In this document: piece after piece, positions 35,520 to 44,128 of the stretch
How the letters are laid out: the number at the start of each line of letters is the position of its first letter
How positions within the stretch are numbered: position 1 is the first letter of the stretch
Assembly (NCBI GenBank): GCA_025360585.1
Contig: JANYBW010000046.1
Span: forward strand, 37,307 to 101,306
Source: Actinomycetes bacterium
Lineage (GTDB): Bacteria > Actinomycetota > Acidimicrobiia > IMCC26256 > PALSA-610
DNA: 64,000 bases
Reading direction: 5' to 3'
The notes under the pieces: model-generated
Told to the model about the DNA's origin: nothing
The model's database searches: none
The model's input: only the letters and a program-made list of their open reading frames with translations
Made by a program: the position numbers and the translations under genes

Positions 35520-37682
35520 TCACCGTGTCGAGCGATTGTTTCGTGTGAAGTCCAAGATCAGTTCGTCGCTGCCGGAGTGAATCCGATATTTGTTTGCACC
35601 AACCGGCGCAGCAACGAAGGGATTATCAAACCGTTGCGTGCCCACAAGATCAATGCTCTGGCCACCCACGGTCAGCGGCGCGGCCCAGCCGAAGCCCATC
35701 TGGCCTTGCGACGGCGACGAGTACTGCACGTCGAAGCCCCCAGGATGGCCGTTGTTCGCGGGCAACACCGAAACGTTCACCGGCGCAGCGCTGACCCGGC
35801 GCACGAAATCGTTGAACGAACCGCTTTGCTTTTTGTCGCCGACTTCAGTGATCCATACATTGTCCGAACCGCCGTCGGCGACAAGGTCGTAAGGCTGTTG
35901 CAATCCGTTGTTGAAGTAGGTAGCCGGATCCCAGGACTGCCAGTGGGTGGCGCGCCACGAGTACAACGCCACGTAACCGTTGCCTTTGCGCCCGAAGGTC
36001 CAGTTGCCGTGTTGAACTACTTCATCGAAGCGCTCTTGCGGAAAGTATGCGTGGGTCTTATCGATATAGCCCAACCGCGCGGGCAGAACTCCATTCGGAA
36101 CGTACTGCGGCGCGTACAGCGACATACTCACGGTTCCGTGTTGCGCGGCGCGCGGCAACGCTCCGTTGCCAGTGAAGTAGCCATCATCATCGGGCCACCG
36201 CACCGTTGGCAGCGGATCGTTTTTCGGGCTCGTCGTGAAGACGATCGCGTTGTCGTCGAGGGTCGCTTGAGAGATGTGATGCTGTTCGCCCAACATGCCC
36301 TTGCGATAGTCCTGCGCAGTCGACAACATCACATCGGAGCTGCGATACGTGTAGGTATCAACTGCAGTCAATGCAGCAAAGGACAACTGCGGTGAAAGTT
36401 GCTGCGTGAGCGTTCGCGCCAAATTGAAATCATTGCCCACCACATCGCGCAACGGTTTGAATGGTGCATAGAACTGGCTCGTCCACAGGTTGTACCGATC
36501 AAGGTTCGTAATCGTGGATTCAACCTCTTGCCATGCTGTTTGCGCTCCCCGTTCAAACCAGAACGGCACCGCATCTTGGGATGTAAACGGATAACCCTCC
36601 GGCGCAACGGGGTTCGCCGTCACCGGAGCTTCCGGGTTGAAGGCCACGCCCATGTGTTCGCGGTCTACGGTCGTAGCCTTACTGTTCGCGATATCCAAAA
36701 TCACCTTTGGCAATCGATAGTTTTTCGCTCGAGCAAAGAACACTCCCGCGGTACTGCCGTAGGACACATAGGGATTCGGGGTGTTGTTGAACAACTCTTT
36801 GGTGACATCAAAGGTGTCTTGATCCGCGGCTTTACTTTTGTCCTTCATGTAGCTGCGACCGTGGGTCGCGCCAAAGTTGTTCTGACGTAGATGCAGCGCC
36901 ATGTCCGTCAGAAATAGGTCGACCATCATCGACGCGCGTTCGCGAATCACGGGATCGTTCGCGAATTCAACGAGTGCGATCAACGGATCAATGTCTTCTT
37001 GGTAATACACATCCGAATGCCATTCGCTAAAGCCGAAACGAAGTTTTTCATCGATCCACGTGAGAATGCGTTTGCGCGCCAAATCGCGGTGATACGCGCC
37101 GTTGTGTCCATCGTTGGTGAACGTGGATTTCGGGAAGGTCTGACCCGCGAGAAACTCAATCGAGTGATAGATGATTCGATGATTCTCGGACCAGTAGTAG
37201 CGGTCATCAACATACGCAGCTGGTTGCGGTTCGGTATACCAGTACTTGAACGCAACGAAGCGTTTACTGATCGCTTCGCGAGTATCGGCGCGAAGATCCT
37301 TGCCGTAGCCGAGCAGCAGCGTCGTCAATTCGAGCATCGTGAAATCACTCGTGTCTTGGAATGTATCGATCTTGGTAAACAACCCAGCGAGCGCGCCAGG
37401 AGTGACTGCGGCCGAATCGTAGTGAAACGACGAATCACGGCGCGCTCGTTCGGCGTTCGCGATGACATTGTTGATGTAGCCCGGATTGAACTGTTGAGTA
37501 GCGAACTTCAGGTAGTCGTTGGCGCGATCGCGCTGGTATCGCTCGGTGACGAACCCCGAGTTCGAAAGGGTGGCGCGGCCACCAGCGCCAGCGCGGAAAC
37601 CGACGAGCGGCTGAGCGGCACACGCTCCCAGTGCCAGTGAACTCGCGGTCGCCCATACCAAAATTCTACGCATATCGGGCAT
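35520..37682 (-). CDS. Large lipoprotein of unknown function, possibly an alpha-toroid polysaccharide lyase relative
   Basis: This protein of about 720 residues begins with a lipoprotein signal (MRRILVWATASSLALGAC; lipobox LGAC), so it should be anchored outside the membrane. Residues about 60-420 are helical and rich in aromatic residues, with YYWSENHRIIYHSIEFLAG, SEWHSDVYYQED and NNFGATHGRSYMKDK; the C-terminal third is beta-rich. A helical toroid followed by a beta-sandwich is the architecture of several polysaccharide lyases (PL8, PL12, PL15, PL17), and the conserved Asn, His and Tyr are suggestive, but I do not recognise a defined family. Starts at 37682, 37673 (both ATG) or 37688 (GTG) are possible. 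It diverges from a GT-C gene with only about 20 bases between. Confidence 0.6.
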   Translation of the reverse strand: MPDMRRILVWATASSLALGACAAQPLVGFRAGAGGRATLSNSGFVTERYQRDRANDYLKFATQQFNPGYINNVIANAERARRDSSFHYDSAAVTPGALAGLFTKIDTFQDTSDFTMLELTTLLLGYGKDLRADTREAISKRFVAFKYWYTEPQPAAYVDDRYYWSENHRIIYHSIEFLAGQTFPKSTFTNDGHNGAYHRDLARKRILTWIDEKLRFGFSEWHSDVYYQEDIDPLIALVEFANDPVIRERASMMVDLFLTDMALHLRQNNFGATHGRSYMKDKSKAADQDTFDVTKELFNNTPNPYVSYGSTAGVFFARAKNYRLPKVILDIANSKATTVDREHMGVAFNPEAPVTANPVAPEGYPFTSQDAVPFWFERGAQTAWQEVESTITNLDRYNLWTSQFYAPFKPLRDVVGNDFNLARTLTQQLSPQLSFAALTAVDTYTYRSSDVMLSTAQDYRKGMLGEQHHISQATLDDNAIVFTTSPKNDPLPTVRWPDDDGYFTGNGALPRAAQHGTVSMSLYAPQYVPNGVLPARLGYIDKTHAYFPQERFDEVVQHGNWTFGRKGNGYVALYSWRATHWQSWDPATYFNNGLQQPYDLVADGGSDNVWITEVGDKKQSGSFNDFVRRVSAAPVNVSVLPANNGHPGGFDVQYSSPSQGQMGFGWAAPLTVGGQSIDLVGTQRFDNPFVAAPVGANKYRIHSGSDELILDFTRNNRSTR

Positions 37683-37703
37683 TCTCACAGCGCAAGCATT
37701 TCA

Positions 37704-39326
37704 ATGCAAACGCGTCCGCGGAGATGTTCGCCGCTACGCTCCAGCGCCGTGGGCCAGCCATCTGAATTGCACGGCAGTAGCCCAGCGACACGGCGCATTC
37801 GGGCCGCGCATTTGGCGATAGAAGGAATCCTGGTCATTGCGTTCGCGGCCCTCACGATTGCCGTGCATCCGATTCAGTACATGCTGCACCAGCCCTATTG
37901 GGGCGACGAAGCCTGGGTTGCGATATTGGCCCGGGCTCCCCTGCACCAATACATCACGATCTCATCCAGCTCGCCTATCGGTTTCGAGCTCATCGTGCGT
38001 TGGGCACCATTCGGACGCGACGCATTGCGGCTCGTCGGCCTCGCGTTCTCGGGCGCGACGGTCGTCACCATGTACCTCGGCGCGCGATCGCTGCGCTGGC
38101 CCAACGCAACGCAGCGCCACTTAGCTGGTGTCATAGCGGCGACCCTCGCAATGTTCGCGCCAATCGCACTCATGCGCAGCGACCTGAAGCAATACAACGG
38201 CGACGCGTGGTTCGCGGTCCTGATCCTTATTTGTGCGGCATCCGCTGAACGCACGCGCACACGAACCGCGCTCGTGCGATTCGTGTGCATTGGGCTGATC
38301 GCATTGCCATTCAGCACAACCTCAGCCTTTGTCAGCATCGCCTGCGGGATTGCGTTGGTTATCGTTGAGCTACGAACGCGTGCCACGAAGCCAAGAGAAT
38401 TTCGCAACACAGTTATCGCGATCGCCGCCATTGTCACAGGTATCGGGCTTTATTTCGCGGCGGTCCTAATTCCCCACAACAACCCCGCACTACAAAGCTA
38501 TTGGACCGCAAGTTATCTACGCGGCAATCCGTTTCGCATTGGCGGAGAGATTTGGCGACGACTCAACGCGCTCAGAGATGCCTTAGCGATGCCCGCATGG
38601 ATATTCATTGCACTGTTCGCCGTTGGTGTTTGCGTGCTTGCAAAGCTGGGCCAGCGCGTACTTGCGGTTGCTGTTCCGCTGCTTTGGAGCGAGATGGTCG
38701 CCGCCGGCATTGCACAGCGCTACCCGTTTCTCGATCAACGCACTTCGCACTTCCTGCTCATGGCATCGCTGTTCATCATTGCGATCGGGGTTACGGGTGC
38801 ACTCGTATGGATATACGAACGGCAACGAATTGTCGCGAGCCTCGCGCTCGCGTTCGCCCTGACTGGATTCTTGAGTAACGCCCGTCCGTTTTTGCGTAAT
38901 GAATCGATCCCCCTCGAAGACGTTCGCAGCCAGGTCGACTACCTCGCGCCGCGCTGGCGGCCCCGCGACATCGTCCTCGTCAACTACACGGCGCGCTATG
39001 CCTTCGGTGTCTATTGGCCCCATGCAAACAGCACGTTCAGTTCGGATTTCACTGGACAAAACCCCAACGGGTTCCTCACGAAGGTAACCAACATCCCAAA
39101 TCTTGTGTACGCGATGGGGCGCCACGACCGCCACACGCCACCCGCCGTCGCACAAGCCATCGCGCTCTGGCGCCGCGGCCCCCACTCCGCTCGAATTTGG
39201 TTAATTCGAAGCCACGTGCAGCCTTGGGAAAAAACTGCATGGGATCGCGCTTTTCGAGGTCTCGGTGTTACCGAACACCTCATCGCGGTCGGCAACGAAC
39301 CACTCACCTACTTGACCGTGCCTTAG
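37704..39326 (+). CDS. Polytopic GT-C type glycosyltransferase (family 39-like)
   Basis: This 540-residue protein has about ten membrane helices. The first outer loop contains YWGDEAWVA, matching the acidic DE motif of GT-C enzymes that use polyprenyl-phosphate sugars, such as ArnT and protein mannosyltransferases. A soluble C-terminal part (about 400-540; DIVLVNYTARYAFGVYW) faces outside. It should move a sugar from a lipid carrier to an envelope acceptor. The long charged N-terminus and the short gap to the divergent lipoprotein gene make the ATG at 37704 uncertain; a GTG at 37749 is an alternative. Donor and acceptor cannot be told from sequence. Confidence 0.75.
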   Translation: MQTRPRRCSPLRSSAVGQPSELHGSSPATRRIRAAHLAIEGILVIAFAALTIAVHPIQYMLHQPYWGDEAWVAILARAPLHQYITISSSSPIGFELIVRWAPFGRDALRLVGLAFSGATVVTMYLGARSLRWPNATQRHLAGVIAATLAMFAPIALMRSDLKQYNGDAWFAVLILICAASAERTRTRTALVRFVCIGLIALPFSTTSAFVSIACGIALVIVELRTRATKPREFRNTVIAIAAIVTGIGLYFAAVLIPHNNPALQSYWTASYLRGNPFRIGGEIWRRLNALRDALAMPAWIFIALFAVGVCVLAKLGQRVLAVAVPLLWSEMVAAGIAQRYPFLDQRTSHFLLMASLFIIAIGVTGALVWIYERQRIVASLALAFALTGFLSNARPFLRNESIPLEDVRSQVDYLAPRWRPRDIVLVNYTARYAFGVYWPHANSTFSSDFTGQNPNGFLTKVTNIPNLVYAMGRHDRHTPPAVAQAIALWRRGPHSARIWLIRSHVQPWEKTAWDRAFRGLGVTEHLIAVGNEPLTYLTVP

Positions 39327-39489
39327 CCCATACGAGCACTCGAAGCCGGCCCTTATCGATGGTGAACAGATCGAACATGCCCTCGACCGCGAAATGCAAG
39401 GACGTACACATTGGACGGTCGACTCGGCTCAATCCGCGGCGCGCCATATTCTCAAACGGACCCAGCGCTGCGACACGTAATCTGAGCGC

Positions 39490-40383
39490 ATGAGTTCTCC
39501 CGTTTTTCACTTGCCGGTCGTTCCCGAAGATTTGTTGCGCGCGTATCTCAGGCACATCGACGCCGAAGCAGTCCCGCCTTCTGTCGCCGCACTCACCGAG
39601 TTGCATCGTGTCCATCAGATGGCGTTGTCGCATGAAAGTACGTGGATTCATCTCGGCGAGGAATGGGATCTCGATCCGCTGGCTGCGATCGCACGGTTCA
39701 CGCAGTCTGGGCGCGGCGGCTACTGCTATCACCTCAACGGTTCGTTCGCTGCGCTGCTCCACACGCTCGGCTACGCCGTCACAGTGCACCGCGGCGCGGT
39801 CCCCGGCGATGAAGGCCCAACTGCCGGTCTTGGCAATCACATGGTGTTGCAGGTCGCGAATCTTCCGAACGATGCGAACCCAAATGGCCGTTGGCATGTC
39901 GACGTCGGTTTGGGCGAAGGCCTGCTGGAACCGATCCCGCTCATGGTTGGCCAGTACACACAAGCGCCGATTCACTACGAACTCAACCGTGCTCCCGACG
40001 ATGCACCTCCCGAACTTGGCGACTGGCGGTTACGCATCGAACATCCTTATTGCAACGTGCGCAACGTCTGGTTCGATTCAAGCCCCGTCGGCTTCGAATC
40101 GTTTGCCCCGAACCATCACGAGCTGTCGCACGCGAGCACGTCGTTGTTCGTGTCAATGTTGCTCGCCCACCGCCGCGACACAACCGGAATCGATTCTTTG
40201 ATTGGTCTCGTTCTGGCTCGCGTCGAGACGGAAAAGACCCAACAAACACTCGAGAAACGCGGCGACTGGTTCGCCGCACTCGCCGATGTTTTCGGCATCA
40301 CGCTGCAAGATTGCGACGACACGCAACGAGAAGCGCTATGGCGTAAGACCCTCGCCGCACACGAAACCTGGCGTCCGGCCTGA
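39490..40383 (+). CDS. nat: Arylamine N-acetyltransferase
   Basis: This 297-residue protein belongs to the NAT family, which transfers an acyl group from CoA to arylamines, hydrazines or related acceptors through a Cys intermediate. The triad is Cys79 (RGGYCYHLN), His117 (GNHMVL) and Asp138 (WHVDVGLG). The N-terminal YLRHID and the length match actinobacterial NATs; in mycobacteria the gene belongs to a sterol catabolism locus, but no such genes are present here. The 163 bases before it (39327-39489) hold no gene I can support. The start ATG at 39490 gives the normal N-terminus. Confidence 0.94.
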   Translation: MSSPVFHLPVVPEDLLRAYLRHIDAEAVPPSVAALTELHRVHQMALSHESTWIHLGEEWDLDPLAAIARFTQSGRGGYCYHLNGSFAALLHTLGYAVTVHRGAVPGDEGPTAGLGNHMVLQVANLPNDANPNGRWHVDVGLGEGLLEPIPLMVGQYTQAPIHYELNRAPDDAPPELGDWRLRIEHPYCNVRNVWFDSSPVGFESFAPNHHELSHASTSLFVSMLLAHRRDTTGIDSLIGLVLARVETEKTQQTLEKRGDWFAALADVFGITLQDCDDTQREALWRKTLAAHETWRPA

Positions 40384-40411
40384 CCCATGATTACAGGGGA
40401 AAGGTTGGTAC

Positions 40412-40798
40412 CTATCGAGTTGATCGGACGGTGACGCCAGGCAGGTCGGCAAACCCGCGACGATCGTTGGTCACCACGACCCGGCCAGTCGCCAGCGAAG
40501 TCGCCGCGACGATGAGATCAAGCGCGCCGCATGGCACTCCACGCCGACGAACCGCGACCAACAGTTTGGTATGAGCCCTCGCCACGCGCACGTCGTAATT
40601 CATCACAGGGGTTCGCCGCATAACGTCTTCGAAGAATGCGCGGCGCGTGATTTTGCGTTTTCCCTTGGCGATCTCGATTCCGACCCCAAGCTCGGCAAGA
40701 GTAATCGCAGCAATCGCCGGCTTGTCGGCATCGGCAATCAGGGCCTCGAGATCCCCGGATGAACGTTCTGCATCGGTCAGGATGTTCGTATCGAAGTA
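40412..40798 (-). pseudogene. PIN-domain (VapC-like) toxin remnant without a start codon
   Basis: The minus-strand frame encodes an almost complete PIN domain of about 129 residues: YFDTNILTDAE at the start (first acidic residue), LAELGVGIE in the middle, and LIVAATSLATGRVVVTNDRRGF at the end. PIN domains are metal-dependent RNases, usually the toxin of VapBC pairs. No ATG or GTG precedes the first conserved strand: the frame meets TGA two codons before YFDT, and a plausible start (TTG-ATT-CTG, giving MILTALLRY) lies in the neighbouring frame. This suggests a frameshift near 40798. The first in-frame ATG (40621) leaves only the last 69 residues. No antitoxin gene is visible upstream. Confidence 0.75.
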
Positions 40799-40947
40799 GC
40801 GCGGTCAGAATCAATCTTGTTCCGTCCCGTCAGACTCGGCGTATCCATCGCCCGTTCGACCTACCTGCGATACACCGCAAAAACACCGCCTCCACAATCC
40901 ACCCGCATCGCCAGTTCCGCACTTGGTATGCAATCGCGGTGCTCGCG

Positions 40948-41559
40948 TCAGTCGTTTGTATACCTTTGCTCTTTAAATGGATCGCCGTAGTTGTGGTAGC
41001 CGTTGCGTTCCCAGAAACCGGGTTTGTCCACCGCGGAAAACTCGAGGCCTTCGAGCCACTTTGCGGATTTCCAAAAGTAGAGATGCGGGATCAGGACGCG
41101 CATTGGGCCGCCGTGGATTGCTTCGAGAGGCTCGCCGTCAAATTGCCAGGTGAGCAACGCGTTGTTGCCGAGGTAGTCCGCGAGTGGCAGGTTGGTTGTG
41201 TATCCGTACACCGCGTGTTGGATGATGTGTTGTACCGACGCGTGCGGTTGCGCGAGTTGTACAACGTCGCGCAGTCTTACCCCGCGCCACTGCGTATCGA
41301 ACTTCGACCACTTCGTGACGCAATGAATATCGGTGGTCACGTCGACATTCGGCAACGCGGTGATGTCGTCGAACGACATCGTGATCGGGTTGTCGATCTC
41401 GCCAAACAGCCGTAACGAAAACGTTTGTGGCGTGAGGTTCGCCACATCGCCGACATGCAGCACCGGAAACCGATCGGTGTGATACTGGCCGGCGGGGAGA
41501 CGAGCCGGGTCGATGCCCAACGACTCGAGTTGTTTGCGATTGCGATCAAAGAAGCTCAT
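40948..41559 (-). CDS. Soluble sulfite-oxidase-like molybdopterin oxidoreductase
   Basis: This 203-residue protein contains the molybdopterin-binding domain of the sulfite oxidase family. The Mo-coordinating Cys is Cys80 in DIHCVTKWS, and GGPMRVLIP with YFWKSAKWLEGL close the fold. No signal peptide, TAT motif or membrane segment is seen, so unlike MsrP/YedY it appears cytoplasmic. The substrate is not known. ATG at 41559 is preferred to GTG at 41565. Upstream lies a 266-base region with two large hairpins and a 41-bp repeat. A second, membrane-fused member of the family is at 53827-55083. Confidence 0.88.
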   Translation of the reverse strand: MSFFDRNRKQLESLGIDPARLPAGQYHTDRFPVLHVGDVANLTPQTFSLRLFGEIDNPITMSFDDITALPNVDVTTDIHCVTKWSKFDTQWRGVRLRDVVQLAQPHASVQHIIQHAVYGYTTNLPLADYLGNNALLTWQFDGEPLEAIHGGPMRVLIPHLYFWKSAKWLEGLEFSAVDKPGFWERNGYHNYGDPFKEQRYTND

Positions 41560-41611
41560 GATCACAGACGGTATTCGCGAACAAGCGGTCCGTTACACAC
41601 GCGCACCGATC

Positions 41612-41655
41612 GTGGCCCAACAAACGGCCGTGGTTGCGGACGTTTGTTGGGCCAC
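41612..41655. repeat. Hairpin 1: perfect 15-bp inverted repeat of the palindromic repeat family
   Basis: GTGGCCCAACAAACG (41612-41626) pairs perfectly with the segment at 41641-41655 across a 14-base loop that starts with GCCGT. The element aligns with the unit in the 75-bp array at 12763-12956: TGGCCC, then ACGGCCGT, then a GGRCCA end. It is not followed by a T run, so it is not a standard terminator. Confidence 0.85.
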
Positions 41656-41675
41656 AAAGGTTAGGAGGACCTCAT

Positions 41676-41717
41676 TGGTCCCCCATCAAGCCGGTATGGC
41701 GGCCGTTTGGGGGACCA
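41676..41717. repeat. Hairpin 2: 10-bp inverted repeat of the same palindromic family, opposite orientation
   Basis: TGGTCCCCCA (41676-41685) pairs with TGGGGGACCA (41708-41717) across 22 bases. Read on the minus strand it runs TGGTCCCCCAAACGGCCG and ends GGGGGACCA, in line with hairpin 1 and the 75-bp array. Confidence 0.8.
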
Positions 41718-41753
41718 GGCCAAAGGAACGGCGACCGGAGCCGCACTGCCCCT

Positions 41754-41834
41754 CCGCCTCCGCCTCCGATTCCGCGCGATGGAATTACGCGCTACCGCCT
41801 CCGCCGCCGATTACGCGCGATGGAATTACGCGCG
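41754..41834. repeat. 41-bp tandem repeat (two copies) overlapping the cyclophilin stop codon
   Basis: CGCGCGATGGAATTACGCGC occurs at 41773-41792 and 41814-41833, exactly 41 bases apart. Each is preceded by CCGCCTCCGCC and a CCGATT segment. The second copy supplies the stop codon and last codons of the cyclophilin gene. The core GCGCG...CGCGC is self-complementary. Confidence 0.85.
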
Positions 41835-42302
41835 GTCGCGCTCTTCGATCGCGATCGTTTTGAACCCGTCGCCGACCTTGACCTTCAACGCCAGTTCCAT
41901 GCCTTCCACCACATACCCAAAGAGGCTGTAGGCCTTGTCGAGTTTGCGGGTGCAGTCGTCGGTGCAGATGAAGAACTGCGAACCGTTTGTGTTGCGGCCA
42001 GAGTTCGCCATCGCAACCGCGCCGAGCGTGTATTCGCCCTTGACTGGTTCATCAGCAAACTTGTATCCCGGGCCACCCGTACCGGTGCCTTGGGGGCAGC
42101 CACCTTGGATCACGAAGTCGGGAACGACGCGGTGAAACGTCAGGCCGTCGTAGTATCCCTGGCGGGCAAGACCCACGAAGTTGTTGACGGTATTCGCCGC
42201 AAGTTGTGGATCCAGATCCATGACAATGTCGCCTGCGTCGAGGGCGATCGTGGCGCGGTAGATCTTGGATCCGTCGATTTGGTATTCCGGCATGTCGGCC
42301 AT
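41826..42302 (-). CDS. Cyclophilin-type peptidyl-prolyl cis-trans isomerase
   Basis: This 158-residue cytoplasmic protein is a single-domain cyclophilin, which speeds cis-trans isomerisation at proline bonds. Family blocks are NFVGLARQGYYDGLTFHRVVPDFVIQGG with the catalytic-site Arg in FHRV, MANSGRNTNGSQFFI with the Gln and Phe of the active site, and YSLFGYVVEGM. The usual Trp/His drug-binding residue near the end is absent, as is common in bacteria. The last codons and the stop lie inside a 41-bp DNA repeat. It stands next to the ccm cluster, separated by 44 bases from the CcmI-like gene. Confidence 0.94.
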   Translation of the reverse strand: MADMPEYQIDGSKIYRATIALDAGDIVMDLDPQLAANTVNNFVGLARQGYYDGLTFHRVVPDFVIQGGCPQGTGTGGPGYKFADEPVKGEYTLGAVAMANSGRNTNGSQFFICTDDCTRKLDKAYSLFGYVVEGMELALKVKVGDGFKTIAIEERDRA

Positions 42303-42346
42303 TGTTGTGCTCTTTCGGTTTGATGTATTGGTAGAAGATCGCGTGG

Positions 42347-43150
42347 CTATTTTCCGACGGTAGTCGTCGTAGTCGCACCGGGCGCCGTCGTAGTTGCGCC
42401 TCCCGGCGCGCCCGTCGTCGTCGTGGCTGCATTCGCCGCGTCACTCACAACGCGTTGCGCCATGTTCGTGTACGCGCCATGGGGCGCGAGACGTAAATAT
42501 TCGAGCAAGAACGGAACGCCTTTCAAGCTGTCGTGTCGCAGCGACGCCGTGACCACGCCTTTGAATGCATACGCTGGCGCGTATTTTGCATCGAGTTGCA
42601 GCGCGCGATTTAACGCCGCGTCCGCGGCATCGAGCAGTTTCGGCGATGAGTCGCCCGCTTTAATTTGGGAGATCAACAGCTTCGCAATTTCCACGTGTAC
42701 TTCGGCGCGCGTCGGGTCGAGCGCTTGGGCCTTTTGGTACTCCTGCAATGCATGTTTCGGATCGCGAGCGTCGGCGAAACGGGCCGCGGTATCCATATGG
42801 CCTTCGTAGGTATTCGCACTGTTGCCCGTGAGCGGCCCGCCGGGGGCACGCGTCCCGACCGCTTTCGTCAATGAAAAGGCGCCGATTCCCGCGAACAGAA
42901 TTACAGCGGCAAGTGCGAGCATGCGCTTGCTCTTCGGAATCGGGGGCGCCTTGGGCCGTTCGTCGTCGCCCCCGGCAAGTGCGCGCAGCACGATCGCGGC
43001 GCGCGCGGTGTAATCCGAATGCAGGGTTTCGAACGTTGCGGTGTCGATGCCGCCTTCGTCGCGTTCGGTTTCGAGATCGCTCAACGAATGCAAGAGAAAC
43101 TCGCGTTCAGTTTCCAACTCGATGCGACGTTGCGGGTTGAGTTTTGCCAT
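42347..43150 (-). CDS. CcmI-like protein with TPR repeats (cytochrome c maturation)
   Basis: This 267-residue protein starts with a cytoplasmic helical segment (RIELETEREFLLHSLSDLETERDEGGID), typical of CcmI/CycH and related DUF-type proteins, then a membrane helix at about residues 74-92 (MLALAAVILFAGIGAFSL), and TPR-like repeats (about 115-235; ALQEYQKAQALDPTRAEVHVEIAKLL). The tail is Thr/Gly/Pro-rich. CcmI holds apocytochrome c for haem ligation with CcmF and CcmH. ATG at 43150 starts four bases after the CcmH stop; the longer frame to 43240 would overlap ccmH. It is the last gene of the operon. The assignment rests on architecture and position. Confidence 0.8.
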   Translation of the reverse strand: MAKLNPQRRIELETEREFLLHSLSDLETERDEGGIDTATFETLHSDYTARAAIVLRALAGGDDERPKAPPIPKSKRMLALAAVILFAGIGAFSLTKAVGTRAPGGPLTGNSANTYEGHMDTAARFADARDPKHALQEYQKAQALDPTRAEVHVEIAKLLISQIKAGDSSPKLLDAADAALNRALQLDAKYAPAYAFKGVVTASLRHDSLKGVPFLLEYLRLAPHGAYTNMAQRVVSDAANAATTTTGAPGGATTTAPGATTTTTVGK

Positions 43151-43154
43151 CGCG

Positions 43155-43598
43155 CTACGCCTTCCGGGCTCGTTCGACCAACGCAGAATCAGCATCGGTC
43201 GCCACCAGGCGAGGATCGGCGCGCCAACGCCGAACCGCAAATATCAGCGCTGCCGCCGCCAGCACAAACCCGAAGACGGGCAGACCCCACGCAATGAGCC
43301 CGACCCCCGAATCGGGTGGAACTAAGACTTTGTCTGGGTATTTTTGCCGGTAGTACCGCATGATGTCGTCGTCCGATTGGTGCTGTGCGACCCGGCGTTC
43401 GATATCGACTCGGATCTCGCGTGCGGCTGACGCGTTGCTCTCCGCCACAGTTTCACCATCGCAGACTGGGCACGCGATTTGCTGTTCCAGATTGAGCGCA
43501 CGGCTCAAAGGCGTGACATTGTCGGAGCGCAACGCGGCGAACCCTACGCACAACACGATGATTGCCAGCGCTGCGAGTTGCGCGATCCCCCGCTTCAC
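43155..43598 (-). CDS. ccmH: CcmH/CycL cytochrome c biogenesis thiol protein
   Basis: This 147-residue protein has an N-terminal signal/membrane helix, the redox motif CPVC (Cys43, Cys46) in a sequence matching the CcmH block RCPVCQNxxxADS (here CPVCDGETVAESN), a three-helix domain (about 55-95) and a C-terminal membrane helix (about 103-122). CcmH keeps the CxxCH of apocytochrome c reduced on the outer face of the membrane. Its start overlaps the CcmG stop by four bases (ATGA). Confidence 0.94.
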   Translation of the reverse strand: MKRGIAQLAALAIIVLCVGFAALRSDNVTPLSRALNLEQQIACPVCDGETVAESNASAAREIRVDIERRVAQHQSDDDIMRYYRQKYPDKVLVPPDSGVGLIAWGLPVFGFVLAAAALIFAVRRWRADPRLVATDADSALVERARKA

Positions 43599-44128
43599 AA
43601 CTGCTCCAGCTTCGTCACCACGGCATCGAGCGATTGCGGGTCGATCGGCCCGGAAATCCAGCTTCGAACGACGCCTTGTTTATCAATCACGAACGTTTCT
43701 GGTTGGCCGGTCACCGAGTAATCGAGCGCAGTACGCGATTCCGGATCAAACGCGAGTGAGTAATCCATTTTCGAAGCTCGCGAGTAATCCCGAGCAGCAT
43801 TTTTGGAACGCTCATCGTGAGCGACACCGATCATCGCGAAATCCGGATCGCCTTGGTGAGCCTGCGCCAGACCTACCAGCAGCGGAGTTTCGGCCAGACA
43901 CGGCTCGCACCATTCATTCCAGTAATTCAGCACTACCACTTTGCCGCGAAAATCCGCGAGCCGTAACGGGGTGCCGTTGAAATCAGTGAGCGCAAACGTG
44001 GGAGCCAGATGGCCCGGCAACGGATTTTTGGCGACGTGATCGTTGCGACTCAACGCGACCGCCAACACTGCGCCCAAACCAATGATCACTGCACTTACCA
44101 CCGCGACGACCCAACGAATTCTGGTCAT
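43595..44128 (-). CDS. ccmG: CcmG/DsbE-type thioredoxin-like protein
   Basis: This 177-residue protein has an N-terminal membrane anchor (about 5-26) and a thioredoxin fold with the motif WCEPC (Cys74, Cys77) and the cis-Pro in GQPETFVID. It supplies reducing power to CcmH and apocytochrome c outside the membrane. ATG at 44128 overlaps the CcmF stop by four bases; the upstream in-frame extension lies inside ccmF. Confidence 0.93.
   Translation of the reverse strand: MTRIRWVVAVVSAVIIGLGAVLAVALSRNDHVAKNPLPGHLAPTFALTDFNGTPLRLADFRGKVVVLNYWNEWCEPCLAETPLLVGLAQAHQGDPDFAMIGVAHDERSKNAARDYSRASKMDYSLAFDPESRTALDYSVTGQPETFVIDKQGVVRSWISGPIDPQSLDAVVTKLEQL

Noticed and set aside
39327..39489. A small gene between the GT-C and nat genes
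   Set aside because: No frame has a start, ribosome site and plausible protein; nothing recognisable is present.
40840..40900. tRNA-like T-loop (GTTCGACC) in the gap beyond the PIN remnant
   Set aside because: No acceptor, D or anticodon stem could be folded around it, and the T-arm does not pair. No tRNA gene was found in the window.
41612..41655. Rho-independent terminator
   Set aside because: The stem is strong but no T run follows on either strand, and a similar element occurs as a tandem array elsewhere.
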